Assembly: GCA_030549205.1 (NCBI GenBank)
Contig: JAUKTV010000014.1
Location: 1,110,577-1,174,576, forward strand
Direction: 5' to 3'
DNA: 64,000 bases
From: Apiosordaria backusii
Taxonomy: Eukaryota > Ascomycota > Sordariomycetes > Sordariales > Lasiosphaeriaceae
Shown: in pieces, positions 31,301-41,743 of the stretch
How the letters are laid out: each line of letters starts with the position of its first letter
How positions within the stretch are numbered: position 1 is the stretch's first letter
Made by a program: the position numbers and the translations under genes
The notes under the pieces: model-generated
Database searches by the model: none
What the model saw: only the letters and a program-made list of their open reading frames with translations
Told to the model about the DNA's origin: nothing

Positions 31301-33144
31301 TCTTGTCTCCCAAGATTCTCGCCCATTCTCTCCCCAGCCCTCTCCCCAAGAGTCTTCACGAGCTCGGCCATCTTGCGCTTTTCCGCCTCTCGGTTTAAAT
31401 TATCATTCCGCAATCTCTCAATCTCCGTTACATACTCCTCCATCTGTTCCCTCAAATAAATCAGCTCCTCCTCCCTATCGTGCGCATCCTCATCATCAGA
31501 TCCTGAGCTCTTAGCTGTTCCTGGTCGCTCATCCTCATCCTTCAATTGCTTCTCCAGCTCCTTGACCCGCCTCCTCAACACCTTATTATCCCTCTGCAGC
31601 ACCGCCAACCCAGTCTTGAGCTCCACGTTCTCCGAGATCATCTCCTTAATACCCTCTTCAGAGAGCTTGTCCAGACGGTCGCTCAAAAACATGACCTTGA
31701 GCTTGAGGTCGAAATTCTCCTTGCTCAAGCGCTCAATCGTGCTGCTCTGTTCCTTGAGCGTCAAGCTCTTCCCATGCCGACTGGTCGTCGATGCTCCCAG
31801 ATTAACATTATCAAAAGTGACCGACCGCCCCGGTGTTGTCAGCCCTCCCTTCGTCTTGTATTCCTTCGCCAGCGATTCTGGCACGTGTACGTCTCTGACA
31901 TGGCGGGCGAGCACCGTATCGGTCGGGGCGGCAAGCGCAGCCGAGGATTTGGATTGGGTTGGGGTTCGCAGTACATCGTCGTCTTCGTCTTCATCGTCGA
32001 CACGTGGTGCTCGTCTGTGCGGTGGCGGCTGCGGTTGGGGTGATAGACTGGAATCGACTTCGTCCAGCGTCTCGAGGTGACCCACGCTGACGGGCCCGGT
32101 GTTGTCGTGCATGTCGTCAATTCCGCTAGCCATGCTGCCCATGCTGATAGTCCGGGAGAGAATGCTGTTAAAATTGCGGGGCATGCCCAATGATGGAACG
32201 GCACCCCCTGATTGGAGCGCATAATCCGCTCCCATTCCCATGGTATTGTCGCTCTCCGGATCCGTGATCGTCGACGACACCGACGAACGCTGACTAGCGT
32301 TCCGGCTCCGGAGGAACTTGGGGCGGCTGGCGGACTTCATTGTTTGGCTGTGTGTGCTTCCTGTGTCGATTGATGCTCTCTGCCAATTGGTATCCGAATC
32401 GCTTGGTTGAACTGGTTCTTGGTCAGTCGGCGGTATCACCAAAGAGCTTTCGGCAGAATGATTGAATTCTCGCTCGTCTTTGAGAGGGTCCGTCCTGGCT
32501 GAGCTCGTCTCGGCGTTTGTCGACATGGCCTCGGAAACCGCTCTCGATATTGTCCGCGCCGCAGCAGCAGCTGTCGGTGAGGAGGAAAATGCCTCCAACG
32601 ACCGCGTTGCCTTGCTGGTATCCTCCTGCTCTTCGTCGTTGCCGGACTCGGTTAGCTCGGACACGTCAGCATTATTCGATGTACCGGAAGCCGCTCGACT
32701 CGGGACGGGTAGCACCTGCGACTCATCCGGGTCTGCAGGGGCTTTCGGCAATGGTGCAGTCGGCTTCTTTGACGGCGAGTCGAAGACAAACGTATCGTCA
32801 AGGCCATTGTTGGACGAGGGAATCGGTGAAAGGGGGGCGTCGAAGCTGGACTCGATGTCTTGAAGGTGCTGTCGAACAGCGATCTCGGCTTGGGAATCGG
32901 AGTGTCTCAAATCACCGCTAGGGCTGTCGAAGTAGCTGCTCTCGGGGACGGCGAGGGCGGAGGATGGATGCAGAGGAGGGATATTCTCAGGCCTGAGGTT
33001 GTTGCTTTTGGCGGAGGATGACGCGGGAGGGCGCTTGTTGTCGGAGAAAAGATGTTTGGTGGGGGATGGCGAACCGGCAGACTCTGTGTCGCCGATCCAA
33101 TGGGCTGTACTCGGCCGAGAGTGGCGGTCGTCGTCGTCGTTCAT
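28312..33144 (-). CDS. apsB: ApsB/Mto1-type microtubule-organising centre protein
   Basis: Large coiled-coil protein that recruits gamma-tubulin complexes to septal and spindle-pole MTOCs; loss in Aspergillus disturbs nuclear positioning. The N-terminal 400 residues are Ser-rich and disordered, with RQHLQDIESSF near 91-101. The centrosomin N-terminal motif 1 lies at about 460-535 (LKEQSSTIERLSKENFDLKL, KVMFLSDRLDKL), followed by about 900 residues of coiled coil. The last 75 residues (WMLRLRDLEYKLKAEREGRI) match the Mto2-binding-type C terminus. A GT-AG segment at 29761-29814 (54 bp, branch GGCTAAC, end TTTTTCAG) is an in-frame intron; with it removed the protein is about 1592 aa. Family assignment is firm. 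Confidence 0.9.
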   Translation of the reverse strand: MNDDDDRHSRPSTAHWIGDTESAGSPSPTKHLFSDNKRPPASSSAKSNNLRPENIPPLHPSSALAVPESSYFDSPSGDLRHSDSQAEIAVRQHLQDIESSFDAPLSPIPSSNNGLDDTFVFDSPSKKPTAPLPKAPADPDESQVLPVPSRAASGTSNNADVSELTESGNDEEQEDTSKATRSLEAFSSSPTAAAAARTISRAVSEAMSTNAETSSARTDPLKDEREFNHSAESSLVIPPTDQEPVQPSDSDTNWQRASIDTGSTHSQTMKSASRPKFLRSRNASQRSSVSSTITDPESDNTMGMGADYALQSGGAVPSLGMPRNFNSILSRTISMGSMASGIDDMHDNTGPVSVGHLETLDEVDSSLSPQPQPPPHRRAPRVDDEDEDDDVLRTPTQSKSSAALAAPTDTVLARHVRDVHVPESLAKEYKTKGGLTTPGRSVTFDNVNLGASTTSRHGKSLTLKEQSSTIERLSKENFDLKLKVMFLSDRLDKLSEEGIKEMISENVELKTGLAVLQRDNKVLRRRVKELEKQLKDEDERPGTAKSSGSDDEDAHDREEELIYLREQMEEYVTEIERLRNDNLNREAEKRKMAELVKTLGERAGERMGENLGRQEEADVWKDLLEQETARREQSDEDNRRLRDEVFRLKQEMAQQMGLPTSSSSSFYHNRRHPPISPAARPPTASFSSQDMDNATVASVTLVDDLRRESEQLRHENAELRREVGAQTSMLTSRNREKERLYQEIEDLKMAQRRGGPAPSTIDSLLERSASRAGVHERSQSRISGGATTVLDDLDRDELEERLAELRDKNNELKLQNQDLQRELDACMEDFETAVEAKKQAEELVAALQEDIDAAMNDLMALQAERDEALQEHANLEAEFEALRKEAQEEIDALEGEADQRTGEIERLQLDLNDRTENFDALQEEMRKMSDALVRLEDEQESKIRRITQLEQELGDANKELEELEVKLLEANDKANRLSVQQESSQGEIAFLREEQEGDKIRIGDLEAALANVEQSLRDEKDRARELEQRLAAERRQREIVANKEKEEVQQFVNELNREASTAKDEARRLRKSLTSREVEATEWKERLLELENNLREALGDLSGTRSSLLKVGPLAVTLRGRSWLTLFQNIAKMQRDLENTVRDLDSTKASLVEKDRIIKQRDALLESHSHETRKLVEMLDKERAAHRNVKNQFETFQKTHSHVTRTVSSQDSRIMELEAQKAADKKRISQLESSFKEQLTERNNLLLILWTRLSTLCGSDWAHDNSLINGRALPSLEAVSTMLPGFSKNLMAAVKMIETMIGNFQTKIKSVEKDLWKEYQTLEGLLDQRTKKLDRVESIVRNNIATGQLSGHSHASRDAEKLARLEEAYRQLKVECHTLRMATEVRARQAYAATGDPNGLQDPTSPTGGSPSPSVPTGPKAKSRIPKTGSRGSSLGRTGGPVPSRSSSQFHSHSSRTHLAADEFGMLSPDGNSNNNNAANSNGTTPHHTDNESPTSPLPQTEKTPRESSTQQAGSNTASVAGSQSGQGGQSMENKWMLRLRDLEYKLKAEREGRILDRGEAMKRINASESENMALRENLERERRRQMQLSQQGDRGDREKEKDGKSGQGR

Positions 33145-33720
33145 GTTGATGTCGCGATTGTCGCGGGGTCCCTGAATCTACTCGTAGTTTGAACAAGAGA
33201 TGGATGGGTGGGCGGTGGTCACGGATAGACAGCCATTGAGGGGAAGGCGGCGGTGGACTTGCTGTACAATTAAGGTTGATCGTATCCGGGGCGTTGGACC
33301 AAGTACCGGCGGTCTCTGGAAACTCTAAGTAAAGGTAGGTAGGTAGATATCTACCTAGATATTCGACGGTTCAACCCAGGTTAGGGGGTACGGAGTCGCA
33401 CTCTTCTTGTCAATCTCTCAGCAAATGATGGCAATGCTGGGATGGTCAGCTTGGAGTGCTTGGCTGTTTGCTTGTGGCCCGTGAGCCAAAAATTCCCGGG
33501 TCGTGGGCGCGTCACGGTCCGTGCATCGCTCCATCATGTCGTCAGGATCCCTGTTTGGACCATGTTTCGTTGCTACGACACCCGCTCTGGCCAATGACAC
33601 GGAATTTCGGAGCTTGAAACGATCTTGGCATTGCAGCCGACATCACTTCTCTCACTCGAGGCATCGAAAACTCGATGTACTTCAGGAGAAGACAACCGCT
33701 ATTATTATTCAAGTACTACA
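33145..33720. promoter_or_regulatory. apsB promoter and downstream flank of the next gene
   Basis: Holds an 18-bp perfect palindrome TAGGTAGATATCTACCTA at 33340-33357 within a run of AGGT repeats, a motif class recurring in this window. No gene is supported. Confidence 0.5.
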
Positions 33721-34420
33721 CTATGCTGATGTACCGCTGGCATCCAGATCCATTGATCCTGATCCCTGAGTGTGATTTCTATCGCTGACATCCAGATCCA
33801 TTTGTGCTGATCCCCGAGTCTCCAGATCCATTCGTGCTGATTCCTGAGTCTCCAGATCCATTGGTGCTGATCCCTGAGTTTGATTCATATCGTCCCTTCC
33901 CATAGTCTGTTGTTGCTGCCACTCTTGCCACCGCTTATTCTGCTCTCTCCGCTTCTTGGCGATGTCAAACCTCCGATAGTAGTCCCGAACTGGATTCCAC
34001 CGAGTTTGACAAGCAAGCCCGCCGAACAAGTCGATGCCCCATTTTTCCTCATTGGTTCCCTCGGCTATGCTTGTTTGTAGAGCTAATAAATTCTCAGCCG
34101 TCAAATCGCGTGTGGAAATCCCTTGAATGGACCCGTTGGCCAAGGCCCTCTGCCAATCCGGTGGGGGAGACACCTCCGGCTTAGGACAGTCTTGCTATCA
34201 TATTCATCATGTGAGCAAGAGCAAAATGAGCAAGACCAAAACAGCTATGCACAAGGATGTCAGAGTCTCAACTCACACAACACTGCGGGACTTGCTCGTC
34301 TAGTTCAGGGCTTTTGCCAACAAGGGTCAAGTGCATTCCCTTGCATTGTTCAGGCACTTTGCATTCAGCAAAACCGGTCTCCTTGCAATAGCATGTTGCA
34401 TAGAATTGTAATCTTTCCAT
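33721..34420 (-). CDS. family 2 small Cys-rich protein, diverged member
   Basis: Two exons (34420-34277 and 34194-33721; intron 34195-34276) give 205 aa. The N terminus has C-Y-C-x7-C-KVPEQ-C, the same C-x-C ... C-x5-C pattern as the three genes at 36.9-40 kb. A longer spacer to a CCQDC cluster follows, and the intron sits inside that cluster. Then SPPPDWQRALANGSIQGIS resembles the W/Y-x2-x-x-V-x2-G-x-x-S block near the C terminus of the other members. Two other segments follow: basic KKRREQNKRWQEWQQQQ and a repeated Met-Asp-Leu-rich tail. No signal peptide. Function unknown; possible metal-binding N terminus. Confidence 0.65.
33792..33881 (-). repeat. 30-bp coding repeats, three copies
   Basis: CCAGATCCATT recurs at 33792, 33822 and 33852 with matching flanks. 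A fourth, more distant copy is at 33744. They encode the MDLE-T-x-x-S-A-type tail of the family 2 gene at 33721-34420. Confidence 0.85.
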
Positions 34421-35991
34421 GTTGAGGGTAAAACGAAGTGTAGAACGTAAATAGATATGATGAATGGGCGGCTCAAAAAAATGCGGTAATGTGTGGTGAA
34501 CAGAAGAGTTCACCCAAGGCAATGAAACGACGAACCATATTGCATCTTATTGCGCATAATGCATTCCCGAATCGGTTGCCAAAAGCAAGCAGGAAGCACC
34601 AAGTCGTCAGCAACGATGAACAACCCGGGGGCAGGTGTCATTCTACGTAAACAACGACCCACAGGGTTACATACCTGGATTCACCATCCATGTCCTTAAG
34701 CCAGGTGCAAACTCTAAATAACTGAATTCCATGGTAAAAATGCTGGTGCCTATGAAACACAACTGGTTGTTCTCTGCCAGTATGGTGCAAACGTGCTTGT
34801 TAGGGTATCTTATGATACCAGGTCGACCATCGAGGCTTGGAGTTTGTAGATTTGGGATTTGGAACTTTAGTACGCTGTCTTATCGCCTATCATCAAGAGC
34901 AGTGTCATCGAAGTAGTACCTAGGTTTATACCTACTTAATAAAGGAAGACTAACACACAAAGGTCCGAGCCCGGGTCTGGATTCTTGTTCGCAATGTTGG
35001 AAGGGCCAAGAATCGTGCACAGGATCAACAGCGAAATTCGGATTCCCGAACCATGCACAACTGTATAGTCATACAGAATGCAGCCCACGCTGAAGAGCAT
35101 ATCAATACTCCAGGAGGCTTCAAGGAGGAGATTTCGCCGGACAGAGCAGTCTAAAGTTGCCAAAACTTTTTTTGGTCCACGCGGAAGAGCGCAAAGCTAA
35201 AAGTCTCAAAGCACATGATAGGGTGATCCAACCGCGGTCTACGGTCGAAGCAGATCCCTAAAGACCAACAACCCAATGGCACAACATGAAAGCTTGGTAC
35301 TGTTAGCAGGAACTACAAGGAAGCAACAGAACTAGCTGTTCGGTGAAGAAGGAGGTCCTTGCAATTGATGATAAGGCCCTGTAGAGCTTGCACTAGGTGC
35401 AAGGCAGCCACGTGCAGTTGGCCTCACGCAAGACCTCACGAGTTGCAGTGAAACATGGATCTCTATCACCACCGCTATTTACAGACGCGCCTCTCATTCA
35501 GTGCATAACCATGCAGGTTGCCAACATCAGGATCCACTAAATGAGATTGTTTGCTGTTGGCCGTCAAATGGTCTCGGTGTGGCGAGTGACTAGCACCTGG
35601 CCTTCATTCCAGCGAGCTCTTTGTCGAGTGGATGAAGCCACTGAACAAGGCAGAGGCAAACAGTGCAGGTTTGTGACCTGCCACTCGTTGCTCGTAATGT
35701 TTTGACCTTAGAAGAAATGTTCAGTTGGTATGATCAAAGGTCTTGAGATTATGCCAACCTCAACTATGACAAAGATGGGAGGCTGGGAGGCCCAACAGCT
35801 CTCAGTAGGTATCAAGACATCAACTACCAACGGTATCCCAAGCCCTTTCATTCGGAAAAGGATAAATAGACGACGTGGTCATGCTGGTCAGGTCCTGAAG
35901 ATTATCTTTCACCACCATTGCAGTATCTCATCAATCAACATCTGGCAGAAACATCATACATCTTATCATCCTGCATCAAGACATATCCAGC
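34421..35991. other. long intergenic region
   Basis: No coding region is supported over about 1.5 kb. The last 120 bases before 35992 look like the leader of the next gene: a TATA-like GATAAATAGA at 35871-35880, then an A/C-rich untranslated segment ending in CATCAAGACATATCCAGC. Confidence 0.45.
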
Positions 35992-36189
35992 ATGGACAAC
36001 GGAGACAACACTGGTGGCAGTGGTGGTTCAAATGGACCCTGGGTGGGTACTGGCCCGGAAGGAGAACGTCTTGGCCCGGGGAAATGGGCGAAAAAAATGG
36101 CAGAAAAGGTCAAAGGCCAGGGAGAGCGCCATGAACCTCCCACGAATGGAGAACCCGCAAAGGGTGATAAGGAATCAAGTAACAATTAG
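35992..36189 (+). CDS. small Gly/Lys-rich hydrophilic protein, 65 aa
   Basis: MDNGDNTGGSGG opens a short hydrophilic protein with GPWVGTGPEGERLGPGKWAK and a Lys/Glu-rich tail. It has a TATA-like box about 115 bp upstream and a typical A/C-rich leader. An overlapping frame upstream is probably leader. No signal peptide, membrane span or domain. The composition resembles small disordered stress or conidiation proteins, but nothing specific supports that role. Confidence 0.5.
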   Translation: MDNGDNTGGSGGSNGPWVGTGPEGERLGPGKWAKKMAEKVKGQGERHEPPTNGEPAKGDKESSNN

Positions 36190-36912
36190 AGTTTTGGTTT
36201 AGAGCAGCTTGGAAGTGGGTGAGGAGTGAAGCTCAAAGCATGGGGGGGAAGAGTGGAGCCGGCCCATTCAGGAGCTCAGGTGTGTCTTTCAGGTGGATAC
36301 CTGTATTGCTATGATGGTTGAAGGAGTTATAAGGCTTGGTGACTCAATATCAAGTTCTTGTTTGAGAAGATATGACGCTATAGAATTTGCCTCTGGATGA
36401 ATGACCCTTGTCTGTCTTCGACATAATGATACCTAACCCATGGGCCACGGCCAAGCCCAGCTGCCCGATGCACAGCAGGGACTTGTCAACAATTTGAATT
36501 TATGACAGCTCATAGTACCTGCTGTCTTCCTGCCCAAGAAATAGAACCCAAAATTGCACGTTGGTGGTATGTCCTATTTCCGCCAGTCAGCCTCACCGAA
36601 CAGTTTCTGCATCACACACAGTCTTACCAACTTGGCATCTCATCCCGCTTAAGAGGGGCACAAAAAAGCTGCCTGCACGTGCTCTTGCAGCTGAGTGGTT
36701 GTCACACAGGCCGCCTGCTCGAGAGGCAGTGCACTTAGCTTTCTCTGCAAAACTCGACACCAAGGTCGTTTCGCTTACCGCTAAGGCTCCCGACGAAATT
36801 GTCTCGCGGCAACGACATCCCGTCCCTCATCAATCAACCCCATGATGATAAAGAGACCCCAGCCATCACCACCAGCTTCATCAAATACAGTTTTTCGAGA
36901 CCAAGTGAAACC
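36190..36912. other. intergenic spacer
   Basis: 3' flank of the small protein gene and promoter of the first plus-strand family 2 gene. No gene seen. Confidence 0.4.
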
Positions 36913-37477
36913 ATGCCACTGTGCCGCTGCCAAAATGATGACTTGAAGGAGAACTGCCGCTCTTCGATCAACTGCGCGGTCTGGCACGATAAAGAGGCGT
37001 ATTGTGAGGGGTGTCGAGTATGCCGAGTCCATTTCATCCATTTTTATCCATCATATCGCGCTTCTAAACAACTCCGGGAGTTAATCCCATCATCGCATGC
37101 ATTTTCCTGAAACACTGTTCATTATCAATCATAAGAACCAAGGCCTGATTCTAACACCCGCACAGGACAATAGATGCCAGTTCAACAAGACACCCCACCC
37201 CCTTAGAGCCCGATTTGACGGGATCAAACCGGGTCCCATCTCTCATGGTTACAACACCTACACTCGGGATATGCTTGTCGGTAATGTCAATCTCGTCAAG
37301 GTGCGGGCACCGCAGGACTACCAGATTGGGTTCCGGTCGTATATCGAGGCCATGGCAGCAATAGCGCTGGGAAAGGCGTCGGCGTCGGAGGTGGTGGAGA
37401 AGTTGGATCAGGCAATGAGGGGCCAGGATTCGGAGAGGCAGAAGGAGGCGGCTATGAAGGATGCGGATAAGAAATAA
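36913..37477 (+). CDS. family 2 small Cys-rich protein A
   Basis: Exon 1 (36913-37017) encodes 35 residues with six cysteines: MPLCRCQN...C-RSSIN-C-AVWHDKEAY-C-EG-C-R. A 148-bp GT-AG intron (37018-37165, CTAAC branch) follows at once. Exon 2 (37166-37477) adds 104 residues containing SYIEAMAAIALGKASAS and a Lys/Asp-rich end. Total 138 aa. The N-terminal pattern C-x-C-x8-C-x5-C-x9-C-x2-C is shared with the next two genes. No signal peptide, so cytosolic or nuclear; the six Cys most likely bind zinc (inference). Function unknown. Confidence 0.7.
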
Positions 37478-38086
37478 GCGGTGAGATATGTACGGATATG
37501 TTGATAGAGGTGTGTCATTGGGACGATATGGTTTGGAGGCGGTCATGGTTACATGGCGCCTGTTTTATGAAGATTGAATCTCGGCGCTCTCCTTACCTTT
37601 ATGAGTCATGACGTTTCCTGCAGTGTCGGTGGTACTTTTCATAGGTAGTCGAACATTTGAGTCCGATCATAGCATTAGGGCTCCGCACATGTCATGTTTC
37701 AAAGTTGGGTACCAGGTACGTAGGTAGTTATTCCGAGCGCTTTCGTCTCATTTTCGAAGGCATTCATGACCATGTCTGAAGCAAAGCACAGCCCTCAAGA
37801 GTTTTAGAATCAGCATGCGGCATGTGTTAAACAGCTTTTGTGGCCTTGGTAATGATCTAGTTTGAAACAGACACTATGGGCAGTTCGTACTCAATTACGG
37901 CCATCTTGACTAACCCATGGCACCGATGTTCTCTGTCAAAAAGCATAAAATGCTGGCTCATGAAGCCTGACCAAGCCTCCGCACTTCCACGAAAATCTCG
38001 TACCATGCAGCCAGAACTGCAGTCCACAAAAGACCACCACCAAACAATTCAGCAACAACCAACATCACAAAAGAGCCACAATCAAC
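37478..38086. other. intergenic spacer
   Basis: No gene seen. Contains the recurring GGTACCAGGTACGTAGGTAG motif near 37709-37729. Confidence 0.4.
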
Positions 38087-38673
38087 ATGCCTACCTGCCT
38101 CTGCCGCAACGATCCCAATTGCAAAGCGCTTACTGAGTGTCGCATCTGGGTTGATAATTTTGATCGATGTACAGCATGCACCCGGGTACGTTCCCTGTTG
38201 CTCCATTTGGCCATGCATACATGTAGGCTGCAAAGGTACGAGTGGGTCACGGTAGACCTGACGATTTCTTTCACTATACAGGTCTGGAATTGTGGACCTG
38301 CCACTCCGGTTGCCAGTATCCCTACCCATGTGACTTTTCAACCGTACATGTGCCCATAGCGGAGGCACCATACCCTGCCGCGCATGGCCCTATCCACCTC
38401 ACGCGACCTCCGCACCGAAGCCCAGCACAAGACCTTGCCCCTCTTGGTACTACGAGGCTACTGAACGCAGATTGCCCCCGCGATGATCTGGGAGCGAAGG
38501 AGCAATATGTGGATTTTATGGGTCGCGTTGCTACAGGGGAAACGAGCTTCTATTACCAGAACAAAAGTCAGCCCGATGCGGCGGCTCAGGACAGGAGCAC
38601 CGTGTCACAGGGGGAGAAGCGGACACAGGAGATTTCGGAGGAGGAAAGGAGCAGGAAAAAAAAGAAGGTTTAA
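38087..38673 (+). CDS. family 2 small Cys-rich protein B (splice junction uncertain)
   Basis: Exon 1 (38087-38185) encodes MPTCLCRNDPN-C-KALTE-C-RIWVDNFDR-C-TA-C-TR, the family pattern with x5 and x9 spacings intact. The donor GTACGT follows directly. The conserved downstream frame (KEQYVDFMGRVATGETSFYY, ending in a run of Lys at 38673) can be joined in phase by a 41-bp intron 38186-38226. The stronger-looking acceptor at 38280-38281 would shift to a frame that stops at 38359. I favour the first for homology (181 aa), but the 41-bp intron is short. The C-terminal KKKK may be a nuclear signal. Confidence 0.6.
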
Positions 38674-39285
38674 TGAGGCAGAACCGAAGATGCCGCTAAA
38701 TTAAGGGAGACATTTTGGTGGCCCCGCTGGACGGGACTATAAGCAGGTGCTTAAAGGTCCTGGCGACTGGTAGCAAAAGAAGATCAACTGCAAGATGGAT
38801 AGGGACTGGAGCTTTAGGTTATCGTAATGAGACATAGGCATGTATTGCCACACAAACAACATTGAAACTGCTTCCTAAAGCTTTATTCTTACCCACTTTG
38901 TCTCGGCTACCAAAGAAGTTATTTACATTGGCCCTAGGAAAGTGTATTTTGCAATACCAAGGATGATTTGGGACTGGAGTCCAATGAACAAAAATGTGGT
39001 GACGTTGACCAAAATCATCCACTACCTTATGCTATCAGCCATAGAAAGCTACCAATTTCGAATGCTAATGTTGTTCAGTAGACCCCAAAGCAAAAAGCCA
39101 TCCTGTTTTTAAGCTTAACCTGCATGTATATAAAGTCTGACTCTAAATCTCACCAATGAACCTTGAGTTACCCGCTCATTCACCTCAGCCATTGCCCCAA
39201 AGCGTAAAAAAAAAACCTTTAATGCACACAAAACACCGACAACAACCACGTCAACGGTTGACAAATTCTTTCATCACACATCGAA
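38674..39285. other. intergenic spacer
   Basis: No gene seen. An A/C-rich leader lies just upstream of the ATG at 39286. Confidence 0.4.
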
Positions 39286-39961
39286 ATGCCGTATCTTTGT
39301 CAGTGTAGTGTGCCCGCGCATACAAGCCGCTGCAAAGCCAAAAGCTTTTGCCCGTTCGGGGACCAACTTGCCAATCGCTGCAAAAAGTGTCAGGTATGTG
39401 GTCTAGCTCTCTCGTCTTATCAGGTCGAGGAATGACACCACCCTGGCATTAACAAAGTCCCGTCTCCAACAATCCTTGAAATGCGGCCCCGTCATGCTCA
39501 GCGACAAATATACCGTGTCCGCAGTACCGTCGAACTCGTTCGTGCCTTTACCCGGGGGTAAGGAGGAGAAGTTCCCACGAGACATTACGCCTCCCCAGCG
39601 AAATCTGCACAGGGCGTACGGAACAGACAACATTTATCCACAATATAATGAGGCAGTGGAGAAACAATGGAGTCATCCAGAAATAAGCTACCAAGAATCC
39701 CTCGCGGCTGAGCGCGGGAAATGGTTGGATTCCTTGCTTGCGGTGGTAAATGGACGGGCAAGCTTCTACCATTCCGATCACATTCACAACACTGGCAACG
39801 CTGGGAATATTGGCTATGCCGGTCATGTTGGCAGTATCGCTAACGCTGCAAACATGGGCAACATCCGCCGCGCTGGCAATGCTGGTAATCCTGATAAGGT
39901 TCGTATGGGCAACACAGCAGTCGCCGCCAGTGTTCAGAATAGCAAGATCTTGAATCTGTGA
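39286..39961 (+). CDS. family 2 small Cys-rich protein C
   Basis: Exon 1 (39286-39393) encodes MPYLCQCSVPAHTSR-C-KAKSF-C-PFGDQLANR-C-KK-C-Q. The intron 39394-39457 (GTATGT...AAAG) is in the same position as in copies A and B. Exon 2 runs to a TGA at 39959-39961; total 203 aa. The block RGKWLDSLLAVVNGRASFYH is the C-terminal family motif. The tail is a degenerate Gly-Asn-Ala repeat (GNAGN, ANMGN, GNAGN). No signal peptide. Third in a same-strand array with about 600-bp spacers, consistent with tandem duplication. Function unknown. Confidence 0.7.
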
Positions 39962-40652
39962 GGCTGCTACTTATACCCAGAGTAGGTTCGAGACCTACTG
40001 GCGCCAACCATCTGGGGACTGGGTATAGTGCAGCGGCCACAAATCCCTATCGGATCCTAAAAAGATGAAGTGCAAAACACAAAAGCCATGGCGTGGAGCT
40101 CAGGTGCTACTGAATAATAAAACCACAGGTGAAAGAGAAGGACTGGAGAAGTGCAGTGGTGAAGGACACAATGTGAACATGCGGAAGGTTGAGGTTGCAA
40201 CGCAGGGGAATGTGGTTTTGGTAGATAGTCAGCCACATTGCAACACGGAAATGATTCACCAGGATTCATTTTTGACCTGTCTTTCTAGCTAAGCAATGAG
40301 AACTCACATTCTTTGGTGACTGTAAAGCTGAGGACACAATCAGTCAGCTCCTCCAATCGAACCAAGACTTGTGTATGTTCGGTGGAGACCAGCACATCTG
40401 CCCCAGACGGCTCTTTGCGAGTAATGAATTGAAGCTCGCATTGGGTCATGTGCTCGTGAAACATGGCGTCCATTTGGAGGAGGGCTGTGATCCAAAGCCG
40501 ATGGTGAACGGGTTTTATTTGATGGTTGACCCGATCGTTTAGCTTGAGGTGAGAGGTATCACGCTTACCACCTCACTCAAGCAGTCGGCAGGTTGAGCTT
40601 GACATGCGATTCCGGATGCTTTGCCTGTAGCCATCTCGAGACAATTGCTTAA
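39962..40652. other. intergenic region with one weak frame
   Basis: The minus-strand frame 40473-40285 (MDAMFHEHMTQCELQF..., 62 aa) ends at a possible splice donor (AATGTGAGT near 40305-40313). It could be a first exon, but no partner exon was identified. Otherwise nothing is seen. Confidence 0.3.
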
Positions 40653-41520
40653 TGTTGGCACGGTCTAGACTAAAAGTCCCCTTAGCCGTTTATATGGGGT
40701 GCCCGGGAGCGGTTGCGCAATAGCTCACGGTATGTGAACCGTATATATCTAGCTTATGGCCTACGAGCCTCTTAGCCTTTGAATGCTTGCATTGTTGAAC
40801 GTTCTGAAGTATACGCTGTATATATACAGTTTACTTTTTAAACGTTTAACCTATATTAAACTGGCCAATTATATAAACTAGCTATATCTAGCTTATTGCG
40901 AATAAACTATATATATATGGTTTAAACCTTAGAAGCGGTTTAAATCTGGGAGCGGCGTATACCTGGGAGCGGCTTATACCCGGCTTACCTACACTGGGCC
41001 TAGTCTGGAAGCCGTACCTTCTACTATACTGTACTTGCACTTAAGGCTATATTTAGCTACCGCTTGTATATATAGAATAGTTAGATAGTTTAATATTAAA
41101 TTCAATTGAATTATAATTGCTAGACTGTAAGTTTGATTCCCAACTGTAGCCGTAACCTTCGTAATATTTAATGTAATGTTAAGTATAGTATTAAAGTTCT
41201 AGTTCTAATTGCCAATGCAGCGCCTACAATGTGTATAAGTACTATATAGTTAGTATAAGTACAATAGTATAAAATGCCTATCCAGGCAGGTATCTTTTAT
41301 GTTGTGTAGACTCTACCCGTGAGCTGCTTGTTAGGCTGTGAGCCGCTTAACCCCTCTCTGAGCTGTTCGTTGACCGGAACGTTTAATTATACGTAAGCCA
41401 GTACTCATTTACCTACGCAAGTAAGCCGCTCACGCCTATAAGCCGTATATATACTATATAATTACGGCTTATGGGCAACCGCATATGACGGTAGTGCCGT
41501 GGCACTGTCGACAATCAACA
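40653..41520. repeat. candidate RIP-degraded solo LTR
   Basis: AT-rich island in GC-moderate surroundings, beginning TGTTGGCACGG and ending CAATCAACA, so the ends form the TG...CA inverted repeat (TGTTG/CAACA) of LTRs. It is full of TATATA runs and of decayed GAGCGGCTTATACC-type repeats. No internal coding sequence and no visible target-site duplication (CTTAA before, AGGGC after). Interpreted as a solo LTR; boundaries are approximate. Confidence 0.45.
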
Positions 41521-41743
41521 AGGGCTCGATATTTTTAGGCATGAAGAACAATTCATCGACCTGTTTGCACAACGATAAAGGGGAGATGACGGTTACTTGG
41601 AATTAGGCTTCCAAAAGTGGACGAGATATATGGACGGTGTGCCCGAATGGGAGAATTGGAGCGAAGTGTTCTGAGATCAGTAATAGACTAGGTAGGATAC
41701 ATTTTAGGGTGCTTATTATAGGTGGAAAATGAAAACTCAATCT

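Noticed and set aside
29816..32863. Long plus-strand Ser/Leu-rich frames opposite apsB
   Set aside because: They are antisense shadows of the Glu/Leu-rich coiled coil, with no domain or start support.
39981..40012. Possible tRNA T-arm (GTAGGTTCGAGACCTAC followed by TGGCGCCA)
   Set aside because: The stem-loop and B-box are good, but no matching 5' acceptor stem, D-arm or anticodon arm lies at the right distance upstream.
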